A stretch of 64,000 nucleotides of DNA from Sphingopyxis panaciterrae (GTDB taxonomy: Bacteria; Pseudomonadota; Alphaproteobacteria; Sphingomonadales; Sphingomonadaceae). The stretch spans positions 744,001 to 808,000 of the forward strand of contig NZ_JAASQN010000002.1 in the NCBI RefSeq assembly GCF_011762125.1. Reading direction: 5' to 3'. Positions 26,815-36,051 of this stretch are shown piece after piece. Within the stretch, counting starts at the first letter, position 1. Each line of letters starts with the position of its first letter. Under the pieces are notes generated by a model. It saw nothing but the letters and a program-made list of their open reading frames with translations, was not told the DNA's origin and ran no database searches. Both the position numbers and the translations under genes were made by a program.

Positions 26815-27135
26815 ATGAAGAAATTGCTGCTGGGCCTCTCGGCAATGCTGCTTGTCACACCAGTTGCGGCGCAGCAGGGTCCGCCGCAGGGCCGCGAAGG
26901 CGGAATGGGCCGCGGCCGCCCCCAGGAAGGCGGGCCACCGCGGATGCGCGCTATCGAGCCCGTCGGCCGTGAGAGGTTCGACCGGATCGTCACCGACATG
27001 TTCCGCGCCGCCGACAGCGACCGGAACAAGGCGATCTCGATCGACGAAGCGCCGCGCCGCGAAGGGCGGCTGCCGGGCGGCGGCGTCACCGGCCTGCCCG
27101 AGGGCCGTCCGTCCGAGCCACCGCCGGGCGAATGA
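26815..27135 (+). CDS. Small secreted EF-hand protein
   Basis: The 106-aa protein has a signal peptide (MKKLLLGLSAMLLVTPVAAQ) and a Gly/Pro/Arg-rich linker. One EF-hand loop (DSDRNKAISIDE, with Asp, Asp, Asn and Glu at calcium-ligand positions) lies near residue 67. GAAGGA precedes the ATG at 26815. It is divergent from the ECF sigma gene and close to an autotransporter with acidic calcium-like repeats. It probably binds calcium in the periplasm or outside the cell; a role in signalling to the sigma/anti-sigma pair is speculation. Confidence 0.7.
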   Translation: MKKLLLGLSAMLLVTPVAAQQGPPQGREGGMGRGRPQEGGPPRMRAIEPVGRERFDRIVTDMFRAADSDRNKAISIDEAPRREGRLPGGGVTGLPEGRPSEPPPGE

Positions 27136-27147
27136 TCCGCGCACGGG

Positions 27148-28086
27148 CTAGAGCCTGATCGTCGCGAGGCGCCCCGCGGCGCCGAGCGAAACGAGTTCTC
27201 CGTCGCCGAAAAAGGCGCCGAGACCGCGCCAGGCGACCGCCAGAAAATCATCCGAGGATCCGGCAACCAGAATGTGCCCGCCCTCGCCCATAGCGGTGCC
27301 CACCTGGCCGCGCTGCGCTTCCAGTGCCCGGGCCAGTATAGCCGCATCGACGAGCCGCGGCGCCATTCTGACCGTACCATCGCGCCACCACCGGTTCGGG
27401 AAAATGGCTTCGGACAGGAGCGACGGGTCTCCTCGCCCCCGTTCGATCAGGACGAGGCGCGGATGCCGCTCATCCTCCTGGAGGATCGCGCGCGCCAGCG
27501 CCGCGGCGGTGCGGTCGCCGACAAACAGGAGCGGGCCGCGGGGTGCGCGATGCAAATATGATCCGACGATACGCAAATCGATTGTCGTTCCGGAAAGCAG
27601 GCGCCCGCATAGATCGCTGTCGAGCGCCGGGCCCGAAGGACTACCTGCGAAAATCAGAAGATCGAGGGTTTCCGAAGCCGCGGCCGAGGCAATGGGCAGG
27701 CGTATCCTTGCCCCGTTCCGGCGGAAACAGCCGTCGCCGACCGGCCATCCGCCGGGAAGCAGGCTCACCGCACCGTGCCGCGGGCCGGGAAGAAGCCGGG
27801 CCATGGCTTCGAATGCCGCATCGGCGCGCGATATATCCCCAAGCTCGACCAGATCGCCGGGCCGCCAATGCGGCCGTGTGCCGTCGGCCGGCTCGAGGCG
27901 GAGGAGGCATTCGACGCCAGCCTTGCGCGCCGACGACAGAAGTTTCCTCTCGACGAGGCTCCAGCACGCTAGGTCGCCGGCAAAATCGCTCTCGCCGGGA
28001 GGCGGGGGCACGATCCGCGCCGACCGGCGAAGGGGAAATCCCGCGAAGCTCACATCACGTCCGTTTCGGAGAAGCGGGGCAGGCAT
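27148..28086 (-). CDS. Unknown protein with faint ferredoxin-NADP-reductase (FNR) resemblance
   Basis: The frame is open far upstream, but that part is a shadow of BamA. From the ATG at 28086 it gives 312 aa. WSLVERKLLSS..ECLLRLEPADGTRPHWRPGDLVELG resembles the FAD-domain start of sulfite-reductase-type flavoproteins, and GPLLFVGDRTAAALARAIL resembles an NADP-domain strand. The RxYS flavin motif and a clear nucleotide loop are missing. It may be a divergent or degenerate FNR-fold protein, or a siderophore-interacting-like protein. It lies 100 bases downstream of bamA and ends 12 bases from the convergent EF-hand gene. Confidence 0.45.
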   Translation of the reverse strand: MPAPLLRNGRDVSFAGFPLRRSARIVPPPPGESDFAGDLACWSLVERKLLSSARKAGVECLLRLEPADGTRPHWRPGDLVELGDISRADAAFEAMARLLPGPRHGAVSLLPGGWPVGDGCFRRNGARIRLPIASAAASETLDLLIFAGSPSGPALDSDLCGRLLSGTTIDLRIVGSYLHRAPRGPLLFVGDRTAAALARAILQEDERHPRLVLIERGRGDPSLLSEAIFPNRWWRDGTVRMAPRLVDAAILARALEAQRGQVGTAMGEGGHILVAGSSDDFLAVAWRGLGAFFGDGELVSLGAAGRLATIRL

Positions 28087-28186
28087 GATTGCGATAGCTG
28101 ATTTCCGATTACGGGCGACCATGGAGTCGTCCGTCCGGGCGCCGGTACCGGACCGGCATCCCGCATCGCTGCAAGCCGACGCAGCA

Positions 28187-30811
28187 TCAGAACTGGGTTC
28201 CGACATTGAAAGAGAAGCGCTTGGTATCGTCGCCCTCCTCCTTGCGAAGGGCGTAAGCAAAATCGATACGGAAAGGACCGAACGGCGAGTTCCAATTGAC
28301 CCCGACGCCGAGCGCGACGCGCGGTTTCCAGCTGTTGCCATAATAGCGTTCCTCGAATGGTGCGAGCGAGGAGAAGCCGGTAGGACAGGCGGAATAGCTG
28401 CCCGACGGTGTTCCGTCCGATCCGATCGTCTGCGTCGCAAACTGCTGCGTGCCGGTCGTGGCATTCCGGCAGAGATATTTGGTGAGGCCGTCGGTCGGAT
28501 CGCGAAAATCGGTGAGCGTCGTGAGCGCGGGCGTGCGAAGCCCGAAGACAGCGCCGACATCGAGGAAGATCGAGGGTCTGAGACCCAGCTCCTTGGCGCC
28601 GGTACCCAGCGGAAGATCGAGTTCGAGGCGGCCCTGATAATAAGCGCCGCCACCGAGCGCATCGTCGACCTGCGAGCTGGTGCTCGTGTCGAGCACCGGG
28701 CTGCCCGGATTGGTGAGGTCGACCGTGCTGTAGCGGATGACGCGCGGACCGATGCCGCGGATATCGAAGCCGCGCATCTGCGGTTCGCCGAGGAAGAAGC
28801 GATCGGTAAGGAGCACATCATTGCCTTCGAGTGGATGGATATATCCACCCTCAGCCGAGGCGTTGAGAATGAAGCGGCTGCCGAGATTGAAATGCTTGCT
28901 GCCCTGGAGACGGGTGCGGACATATTTGGCGCTGCCGCCGAGCCCCGCGAAATCGCCGCTGAGCGAGAGCGACTGGCCGCGCGTCGGGCGGAGGCGATTG
29001 TCGCGGTCGTCATAGGCGAGTGTGAAGCCGAGGATCGAAGATGTGCGCTTGCCGATGGCGTCGCAAAGATAGCGCCCGGCGACGAGCGGGTCGCACGCGT
29101 CGCCGAAATAATAGAGCGACTCGTCGAGCGTCACATCGTCGAAATTCAGCGTATAGCGGCCGAAGAAGGACATGAACTCGGTCAGCGGGACACCGACATT
29201 GATCTGCGCGCCCGTCGTCGTCTGCTGGAACGTCGTCTGCTCCTCATTGTCGATGATATTGTAGCTATCGAGGTCGCGGCGATAGATGCTGCCGCCGATC
29301 GAGATGTTGCGGTCGAACAGATAGGGCTCGGTGAAGCCGAGTTCGACCGACTTCGAATAGCTCGAATAGCTCACCGACGCCTGCAGCGTCTGGCCGAGCC
29401 CGCGGAAGTTTCGCTGGCGGATCGAGCCCTGGAGCAGCATATTCTCGACCGACGAATAGCCCGCCGAAAGCGAGAGTTCACCCGTCGGTTTTTCCTCGAC
29501 ATTGGTTTCGAGGACAATGCGGCCGGGCGCGCTGCCTTCCTTGCGTTCGATCTCCAGATTTTCCTGGAAATAGCCGAGGCTGTTGATGCGGTTCTCGGTG
29601 CGCTTGATCCCGAAGCTGTTGAAGGCGTCGCCTTCATTGAGACGGAATTCGCGGCGCACGACCTTGTCATGCGTCAGCGTGTTGCCGTTGACGTCGATGC
29701 GCTCGACGTAGGTACGCGGGCTTTCGGCGACGTTGAAGGTGATCCCCATCGTGCGCGTTTCGGGGTCGCGGCGGAATTCGGGGCTGATGTCGGCAAAGGC
29801 GTAACCGAACAGGCCGGCGGTTTCGCTGAGGCTTTCGACCGTATCCTCGACCTGCTTGGCGTCATACCAAGCGCCGGTCTTCATCGGTAGCAGCCGCTTC
29901 AGCGTTTCGGGCTGGAAGTCACGAATCTCGCTCTTCACATCGACGTCGGAAAATTTATAACGCTCACCCTCCTCGACGACATAGGTGATGATGAAGTCCT
30001 GCTTGTTGCTGGTGAGTTCGGCGACCGCCGAAATCACGCGGAAATCGGCGTAGCCGTTGGTAAGGTAGAAGAGGCGCAGCTTCTGCTGGTCATAGGCAAG
30101 ACGATCGGGGTCGTAGCTCGTGTTCGACGAGAGCATCGTCATGAACCGCGACTCCTTCGTCGCCATTTCGCTGAGGAGTTGCTTGTCGCGGAACTTCTCG
30201 TTGCCGATGATGTTGATCCGCCGGACCTTCGATTTCGGCCCTTCGTTGATTTCGAAGACGACATCGACGCGGTTCTGGTCGAGCGACACCATCTTGGGTT
30301 CGACCGTCGCGGCGAAGCGGCCCTGCCGCTTGTAAAGCTCGATGATGCGCGCAACGTCGGCGCGGACCTTGGAACGGGTGAATATCTGGCGCGGGGCGAG
30401 CTTGATCTCGGGCCTGATCTTGTCTTCCTTGAGGCGCTTGTTGCCCTCCAGCATGACCCGGTTGATCACCGGGTTTTCGGTGACCTCGATCGTCAGCGCC
30501 CCCTTGTCGTCGGTGATCTGATAATCCTTGAACAATTCGGTCGCAGCGAGATCCTTCAATGCCTGATCGAGTGCGCCCCTGTCATAGGCTTGCCCGACAC
30601 GCAGGCGCAGATAGGAAAGGATTGTTTGCGCCTCGAGCCGCTGGTTGCCCACGACAGCGATCGACACGATCTTGTCTGCGCTTTCCGCTCCCGGCGCGGC
30701 TGGCTGCCCCTGTCCGCTCGGCAGCTGCTGCGCCAGCGCGGGCGAAAGGACATGGAGGGACAGAATGACCGCGACGAGCGAACATCCGGTTCGAAGTTCG
30801 GGAAAGCGCAT
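28187..30811 (-). CDS. bamA: BamA / Omp85 outer-membrane protein assembly factor (paralogue, coupled to autotransporter)
   Basis: The 874-aa protein has a signal peptide (MRFPELRTGCSLVAVILSLHVLSPALAQ). Five POTRA domains follow, for example IVSIAVVGNQRLEAQTILSYL and VERIDVNGNTLTHDKVVRREF. The 16-strand barrel has the conserved loop-6 motif MRGFDIRGIGPR and a C-terminal Phe. It is full length and typical of BamA, which inserts beta-barrel proteins. The ATG at 30811 shares a base with the autotransporter stop (TGATG), so the two are translationally coupled. None of the usual bamA neighbours (rseP, skp, lpxD, fabZ) is present. It is therefore probably a second, dedicated copy. Confidence 0.85.
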   Translation of the reverse strand: MRFPELRTGCSLVAVILSLHVLSPALAQQLPSGQGQPAAPGAESADKIVSIAVVGNQRLEAQTILSYLRLRVGQAYDRGALDQALKDLAATELFKDYQITDDKGALTIEVTENPVINRVMLEGNKRLKEDKIRPEIKLAPRQIFTRSKVRADVARIIELYKRQGRFAATVEPKMVSLDQNRVDVVFEINEGPKSKVRRINIIGNEKFRDKQLLSEMATKESRFMTMLSSNTSYDPDRLAYDQQKLRLFYLTNGYADFRVISAVAELTSNKQDFIITYVVEEGERYKFSDVDVKSEIRDFQPETLKRLLPMKTGAWYDAKQVEDTVESLSETAGLFGYAFADISPEFRRDPETRTMGITFNVAESPRTYVERIDVNGNTLTHDKVVRREFRLNEGDAFNSFGIKRTENRINSLGYFQENLEIERKEGSAPGRIVLETNVEEKPTGELSLSAGYSSVENMLLQGSIRQRNFRGLGQTLQASVSYSSYSKSVELGFTEPYLFDRNISIGGSIYRRDLDSYNIIDNEEQTTFQQTTTGAQINVGVPLTEFMSFFGRYTLNFDDVTLDESLYYFGDACDPLVAGRYLCDAIGKRTSSILGFTLAYDDRDNRLRPTRGQSLSLSGDFAGLGGSAKYVRTRLQGSKHFNLGSRFILNASAEGGYIHPLEGNDVLLTDRFFLGEPQMRGFDIRGIGPRVIRYSTVDLTNPGSPVLDTSTSSQVDDALGGGAYYQGRLELDLPLGTGAKELGLRPSIFLDVGAVFGLRTPALTTLTDFRDPTDGLTKYLCRNATTGTQQFATQTIGSDGTPSGSYSACPTGFSSLAPFEERYYGNSWKPRVALGVGVNWNSPFGPFRIDFAYALRKEEGDDTKRFSFNVGTQF

Positions 30812-33800
30812 CAAAACGCGACACTCAGCGATACCCGCGCCGAATAGGCGATATCGCTGTTCGTCGCCTTTTCCGCCCCGGCAGCGATCTTCCACAGATA
30901 ATCCCAGCCGCCCGCGAGCAGACGCGCCTCGCCGAGCCAGGCGTCATCGACCGGATCGGCGCGAATCGTGAAGGGATCGCCGGCTATGCCGTCCTCGTCA
31001 GTGAAGCTCGCGGTGGTCGCGCCAAGCTTGCCCGACAGATTGGTTCGCCGCCCTGCCTCAAGCTCGAACGTCAGCGGGCGATAATCGGCGTTGCGCGTGC
31101 CGAAAGCGTAGGAAAGCGACACGCTGCCGATGGCATTGAGCGCGGAACTGTTCCGCTTCGCGACGGTCAGGTCGATCGCCTCGCCGCCGCCGCTTTCGGT
31201 ATAGCCGTCCTCGCTGAGCCGGTACCATTCGAGCACGGCCTTCGGACGTATCGTGAAGCGGCTCGTTGCCTCGACGGTATAGGATGCCCCGCCCATGCCC
31301 GAGAAGAGCCAGCCGTCCCAATCGGCGCTGGTCGAATAAGTGGATTCGACCTCGTTCGCGGTGACCGTGACGTCGCGCGTGCTCGAGAAGGATGTCAGCG
31401 CCGCGCCGATGCGCGCGAAGGCATAGAAGGGCCCGGGACCGGCGGTCCGCCAGAAGGCGGCAAGATCATGCTGCGAGGTATCGATCTTGCCGGTGCCGCC
31501 ATTATTCTCGACCGAACCGCTGAGCCAGGCATAGGAGCCTCCGACATATCCGATGCCGGTCAGCCATTCGGAGCCGCCCGACAGACCCCAGCCATTCGTC
31601 TTGTAGCTGCTGGTGGCGGTCGCGTTGCGATTGCCGCGCCAGAAGACCGGCTCGAGCCAGATCGACATGTCACCTGTTTCGGTGATGTCGAAATTGGCAT
31701 CGCCGTCCATGACATGCCGGGCGGCGAGGCGCGAGGCGCTGGTGACCTGTTCGAAGAGCCCGCCCGCATGGTCGGGAAGCATCTGCGAGACCTGCCCCTG
31801 CAGCGTACCCTGATCCATGATGTCGAGGAAACTTTGCGCGATCACATCGTCGCTTCGCGCGGCCGTCAGGATCGCGTCATAGCCGCTGGTCGCCGCGCCG
31901 GTCAGGCCGACCTCGACCGCGGTCTTGCGGCGGATATCGAGCACCAGATCATTGCCGTCGACATCGATCGAGCCCGCGAAAATATAGGGAAGCTCGGTGG
32001 TCGTCTCGTCGAAGACCGGATCGCCTGCGAGATTGGCCGCCGTGAGAATCACATAGCTGCCTTCGGCCGAGAGCGAGTCGACGGTGGCCGATATCTTCGC
32101 CCCGCTTTCGAACACGGCGGTGTCGGCGATGATGAGCGAGACCGTCTGCGCGCCCGTGTCGAGATAGGCGTTGAGTGTCCCGCCCGATCTCACCGTCAGC
32201 GAGCCGATCGGAATCGTCTTGGCGCCGTCGAGACCGAAAGTCCCGCCATCGACGATCACCGACGCGGCCGTACCGCCGGAGATGGTGCCCGAAAAGATCG
32301 CATTGTCGGTGATCGACAGCGTGCCGTCCAGGCTGCCGAAATCCATATTGCCGGCAAAATAGGCCTCGTCCGACAGCTCGGCGAGCGCATTCCCGTCGCC
32401 GAAGAAGACCTTGCCCGAATATTGCGCCTCGCCCGACAGCAGGAGCCGGTCGTTGCCGCCGTTGAAATAGGTATTGCCGATAATCTGCCCGGCATTGGCC
32501 GACAGCGTGTCGTTGCCCGAGCCCGTCACGATGTCGCCCGTGATCCGCGTATAGACCGTCGTGTCGGTCTCGCCTTCCTCGAGATCCTCCTCGATCTCGG
32601 CGCGGGTCGCGAGATCGTCCGCGTTCATATATTGGGTGATGGTGACGTCGTCGGTCGCGCTGGCGAGATTGATCGCCTGCCGGACGTCGGTGCTCGATCC
32701 CGATGCGGTAATGAAACCGGTATTCTCGATCGTCGTCAGCGATCCCGACAGGTCGCGGATCGCATAGGCCGCCCCCTCGCCCGGCGAGCTGATCGTCGCC
32801 GAGATCGTGCCGCTGTTGGTGAGTGCGGACACGCTCGCCCCCGCGTTCAGGAGAAGCGCGGTCGCCGTCTCGTCATAGGTCGTCGCCGAAACCGTTCCCG
32901 TGACGCCGATGCCGCCGGTCAGATCGACCGCGCCTCCCTCCCCGCCGATGACGATCCCGTAGGCATCGGTGTTGCTGTAATTGGCTGCGCCCGAAACGGT
33001 GCCCTCGATGAGCAGCGAGTAATCGCTCCCGGCGAGCTTGCCGATCGTGATATCCTCGTCGCCGGCAATCCGCATCGCCGGCCCGTTTCCGTAGGAATAG
33101 ACATTGCCGGTGCCTTCCTCGCTGTCGTCGACACCGTCATTGTCCTCGTCCTCGTCATCGTCGTCCTCGTTCACCGGCTGCGCCGCGACGATGATGCCGC
33201 CCGCGACATCGCCCGCGATCGAGGCGGCGGGCGCGCCGAGCCGCAGGTCGAAGCGCGACAGCGACACGCTGCTGCCATCATCGTCATAAGCGAAGCTCGT
33301 CGATTGCCCGACGATGCCCTGGATGCGGATCGACCCGCCGATATCGCCCTCGACCGAGAGCGCCGTGGCGCCGCGCCCCGTGACGAGCGTCGATCCCTCC
33401 ATCACGAGATTGCCCGACACGTCGCCGGTTCTGACGCCTACCGAATTGTCGCCGACCACGCGGATCGTGCCGTTCTGGACCAGCGTGCCGTCGAGCGCGG
33501 AAACGACGACGATGCCGCCCGAGTTCGCGCCCTCGACCGTGATCGTCCCGTTGTTTTCGATCGTTCCCGTAACGGTCCCGCCGCCCTCGACATAAATCCC
33601 GTAACGACTGCCTGCCGCAGTCAGCGCGCCCTCGACGATGCCGTCGCCGTCTTCATCCTCGGGTTCGAAATCCTCGATGACCGAGATCGTCCCGCTATTG
33701 GCAATAGTCGTCGTAACGCCGGGCTTCACCGATATGCCCGCCGCGCCATCGCCCTCGCCCGCGACGACCTGCCCTTCGACATCATCGGTGTCATCCTCAT

Positions 33801-34020
33801 CGTCATCCTCGATGGTCACGTCATTGTTGCTGTCGACGGTTATTGCGGCGCCCGCCCCGACCTCGAGCGTCGCATCGGTGCGGATTATGATGTCGCCTGC
33901 GCTCGATGTGACGAGCGGCGTGCTGCTGTCACCCGTCACCGTCGTATCGGCGGCGGCGGGCACAGCAGCCAGGGCAAGCGACGTGATGCAGGTAGTGCCG
34001 AGCAGGCTGCTCAATTTCAT
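30811..34020 (-). CDS. Type V autotransporter with acidic repeat-bearing passenger
   Basis: The 1069-aa protein begins with a signal peptide (MKLSSLLGTTCITSLALAAVPAAA). A long passenger of beta-helix-like repeats follows (NSGTISV, NNGTITV, NTGFITA, GNDTLSANAGQIIGN). About residues 780-1069 form an autotransporter barrel (GDMSIWLEPVFWRGNRNAT... ending SLSVAF). The passenger carries three strongly acidic Asp/Glu clusters, including EDEDGDG and DEDNDGVDD, that look like calcium-binding loops. GAGG precedes the ATG at 34020. The passenger is probably exposed on or released from the surface; adhesion is plausible but not shown. The downstream, coupled BamA may be its dedicated assembly factor. Confidence 0.85.
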   Translation of the reverse strand: MKLSSLLGTTCITSLALAAVPAAADTTVTGDSSTPLVTSSAGDIIIRTDATLEVGAGAAITVDSNNDVTIEDDDEDDTDDVEGQVVAGEGDGAAGISVKPGVTTTIANSGTISVIEDFEPEDEDGDGIVEGALTAAGSRYGIYVEGGGTVTGTIENNGTITVEGANSGGIVVVSALDGTLVQNGTIRVVGDNSVGVRTGDVSGNLVMEGSTLVTGRGATALSVEGDIGGSIRIQGIVGQSTSFAYDDDGSSVSLSRFDLRLGAPAASIAGDVAGGIIVAAQPVNEDDDDEDEDNDGVDDSEEGTGNVYSYGNGPAMRIAGDEDITIGKLAGSDYSLLIEGTVSGAANYSNTDAYGIVIGGEGGAVDLTGGIGVTGTVSATTYDETATALLLNAGASVSALTNSGTISATISSPGEGAAYAIRDLSGSLTTIENTGFITASGSSTDVRQAINLASATDDVTITQYMNADDLATRAEIEEDLEEGETDTTVYTRITGDIVTGSGNDTLSANAGQIIGNTYFNGGNDRLLLSGEAQYSGKVFFGDGNALAELSDEAYFAGNMDFGSLDGTLSITDNAIFSGTISGGTAASVIVDGGTFGLDGAKTIPIGSLTVRSGGTLNAYLDTGAQTVSLIIADTAVFESGAKISATVDSLSAEGSYVILTAANLAGDPVFDETTTELPYIFAGSIDVDGNDLVLDIRRKTAVEVGLTGAATSGYDAILTAARSDDVIAQSFLDIMDQGTLQGQVSQMLPDHAGGLFEQVTSASRLAARHVMDGDANFDITETGDMSIWLEPVFWRGNRNATATSSYKTNGWGLSGGSEWLTGIGYVGGSYAWLSGSVENNGGTGKIDTSQHDLAAFWRTAGPGPFYAFARIGAALTSFSSTRDVTVTANEVESTYSTSADWDGWLFSGMGGASYTVEATSRFTIRPKAVLEWYRLSEDGYTESGGGEAIDLTVAKRNSSALNAIGSVSLSYAFGTRNADYRPLTFELEAGRRTNLSGKLGATTASFTDEDGIAGDPFTIRADPVDDAWLGEARLLAGGWDYLWKIAAGAEKATNSDIAYSARVSLSVAF

Positions 34021-34928
34021 GGCATGATCCTCATTGAAAAGCGGAGACGGCAACGCGAACGGGGCCCGCGAATGCGGCCTCGGAAGACCGGAGAGGTCGC
34101 TGTCGAAGATTGCTCATCGACTGATAAACGGGAGCAGCGCCGGGACCCTTCGCGCCCGAACAAAGTTTTTCCGAGAGTTCCGCTTCGCGAATCGAAACGG
34201 CTTTTGCCGGAACGGGCGGTCGGTATCGTCGCGCTTGAAGCTGCCGGAACAGGATGGAACGGCCTCAGCCAGCTGGCCTGGAGACGGCCTCCCATCCGCT
34301 CGGCGGGCTTCCAAATGCGCCGCGATCCTCCGCGCCGATGGCGGCGCGTCCGCGCCTTTCGGTCGATATCCCGACCGGAAAGCGGAGGATATCAGGAAGC
34401 GTCAAGGCTGCGGGTCGATACGGACCGATTGCTCCGCCTAGTCGCTTGCCGGAGCTACTCTGCCACCCCTGTCACGATCAGGCCGTCGCTGGCGCGAACC
34501 GGCCAGGGCGTCAGCCGCGCCCCAACGCACGGACCACCGACACACAGGCCGGCATCGATCTCGAACAATCGACGGGCTTTGAATGTCCGCTTTCAGGGCT
34601 ACTCGACTGCTGTCCGACAGGACGATACCGGGCGCATTTTTGACGCAATATGTCAGTGCAGGTTGTAGAGGCGAATGCACGCGTTGCTTCGAAGCCGCTT
34701 CGTTTCGAAAAAGGGAAGCGTGACTCATATTTTCTGTTGGCCGTTCATATAGCAGCGCACATTTTCTGGGCGAAACGATGCGCCATCGTCGTGGAGATGG
34801 AATGATCGAAGCTTGCTGTCCGTCAACGCCGCCAAACTTATCACGCCATCGTCGTCCCGACCTCGCGGCCAAAGCACTTTGTCCCCAGCCTCCCGTCATC
34901 GGCATCCAACCGTTTCCTTGGCCTTTCT
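34021..34928. other. About 900 bases without a supported gene
   Basis: This stretch lies upstream of the autotransporter and beyond the end of leucine dehydrogenase. Open frames on both strands show no domains and no good ribosome sites. It should hold the autotransporter promoter near its left end. The middle (34600-34930) looks non-coding or decayed. Confidence 0.4.
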
Positions 34929-35978
34929 CTATGACCGGGACAGCCGCTGCAGCGCGAGCGTGTCGGCTGCTCGCCCCGGCGGCATAAGATGTTTTCGAGC
35001 ATAATCCAAAACACTCTTGGTCGTATTTCCGATGTTCCGGGCGCGCTCCAGCGCCGCTGTTAGTTCGAATGCCGATCCGCGATCCGGCACGCAAAGCACC
35101 CCGCCCGCGTTCACGACGAAGTCCGGACAGTACAGGATGTCCCGCTCGGCAAGGTGCGCATCTTCGCCCGCTACGCTTAATTGATTATTGGCAGCCCCCG
35201 CGATCACTCTGGCGCGGATATCCGGTATCGTCTGGGGGTTGAGAACGGCCCCGAGCGCGCATGGTGCGTAGACATCCGCTTCAGCCCGGTGGATGGTACC
35301 CGGTTCCGCGACCTGCGCATCGAAACGCTGCCGGGCCGCTTCTACTCGCGCCGGATCGACATCACACACGACCATCCGCCCGCCGCTCTCGTGAACAAGC
35401 TGGCAAAGCATCATACCCACTTTACCCAACCCTTCGACGGCTATGACACGCCCCCGAAGCTCAGAAATACCCGCAAACTCGAGCCCGGCCTTCATGCCAT
35501 GAAAGACGCCGATGGCGGTGCAAAGCGCGATTTCCCCGTTATCATCCATCGGAAGGTCGCGAACATAGCGCGTCGCTGTACTCATCAGGCGCACATCGGC
35601 CGTTTCGATCCCGGCATCTTCGGCGGTTACATACAAGCCGCCCAGTCGCTCAAGATATTTGGCGAAAGCGAGCAGCCGCTCGGACCGCGTTCTCGCGTCG
35701 CGGTTATCGATGATGACGGCCTTCGCGCCGCCATAGTCGAGGCCGCTGATGGCATATTTGTACGACATCGCGCGCGATAGCCGCAACGCATCGCTGAGAG
35801 CTTCCTGCTCGCTTTCGTAATGTTTCATGCGACATCCGCCCAAGCCGGGCCCAAGCGTCGTGTTATGGATCGCGATGAACGCGCGCAGTCCAGTAGCCGT
35901 GTCGTTGCAATAGATCACCATTTCGTGACCATCGAAATCGGGATGGGCGCTAATATCCTGCATCGGCAAATTGCTCAT
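34929..35978 (-). CDS. ldh: Leucine dehydrogenase (Glu/Leu/Phe/Val dehydrogenase family)
   Basis: The 349-aa NAD-dependent enzyme deaminates leucine and other branched-chain amino acids to 2-oxo acids. GPGLGGCRMKHY and AMSYKYAISGLDYGGAKAVI contain the substrate-binding glycines and the catalytic lysines. TAEDAG follows. The Rossmann domain shows VAVEGLGKVGMMLCQLV with VVCDVDP, and PCALGAVLN and GAANNQL come later. It is divergent from an Lrp-type regulator with only 73 bases between the two starts, so that regulator probably controls it. Confidence 0.9.
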   Translation of the reverse strand: MSNLPMQDISAHPDFDGHEMVIYCNDTATGLRAFIAIHNTTLGPGLGGCRMKHYESEQEALSDALRLSRAMSYKYAISGLDYGGAKAVIIDNRDARTRSERLLAFAKYLERLGGLYVTAEDAGIETADVRLMSTATRYVRDLPMDDNGEIALCTAIGVFHGMKAGLEFAGISELRGRVIAVEGLGKVGMMLCQLVHESGGRMVVCDVDPARVEAARQRFDAQVAEPGTIHRAEADVYAPCALGAVLNPQTIPDIRARVIAGAANNQLSVAGEDAHLAERDILYCPDFVVNAGGVLCVPDRGSAFELTAALERARNIGNTTKSVLDYARKHLMPPGRAADTLALQRLSRS

Positions 35979-36051
35979 GAGAACTCCGTATCTTGTTCGC
36001 CTTGATGCGGAATGTGCCTAATGATATTCAGGATTGACAGGGGGATCGCGA

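Noticed and set aside
28087-29013. N-terminal extension of the leftward frame ending at 27148
   Set aside because: This part overlaps bamA in another frame and is Ser/Arg-rich; the plausible protein begins at 28086.
27272-29890. Rightward open frame of 872 codons antisense to bamA
   Set aside because: GC-rich shadow: arginine/alanine/glutamate-rich, no domain and no ribosome site, opposite a clear BamA gene.
34150-34200. GGAAC-like element upstream of the autotransporter as a general-stress sigma promoter
   Set aside because: The spacing to a GTT-like -10 element does not fit the usual pattern; one weak match is not evidence.
31468-34668. Rightward open frame of over 1000 codons antisense to the autotransporter
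   Set aside because: Shadow of the autotransporter with biased composition and no domain; the other strand has signal peptide and barrel.
34438-35094. Leftward 218-codon frame near leucine dehydrogenase
   Set aside because: Overlaps the dehydrogenase end in a different frame and shows no recognisable sequence.
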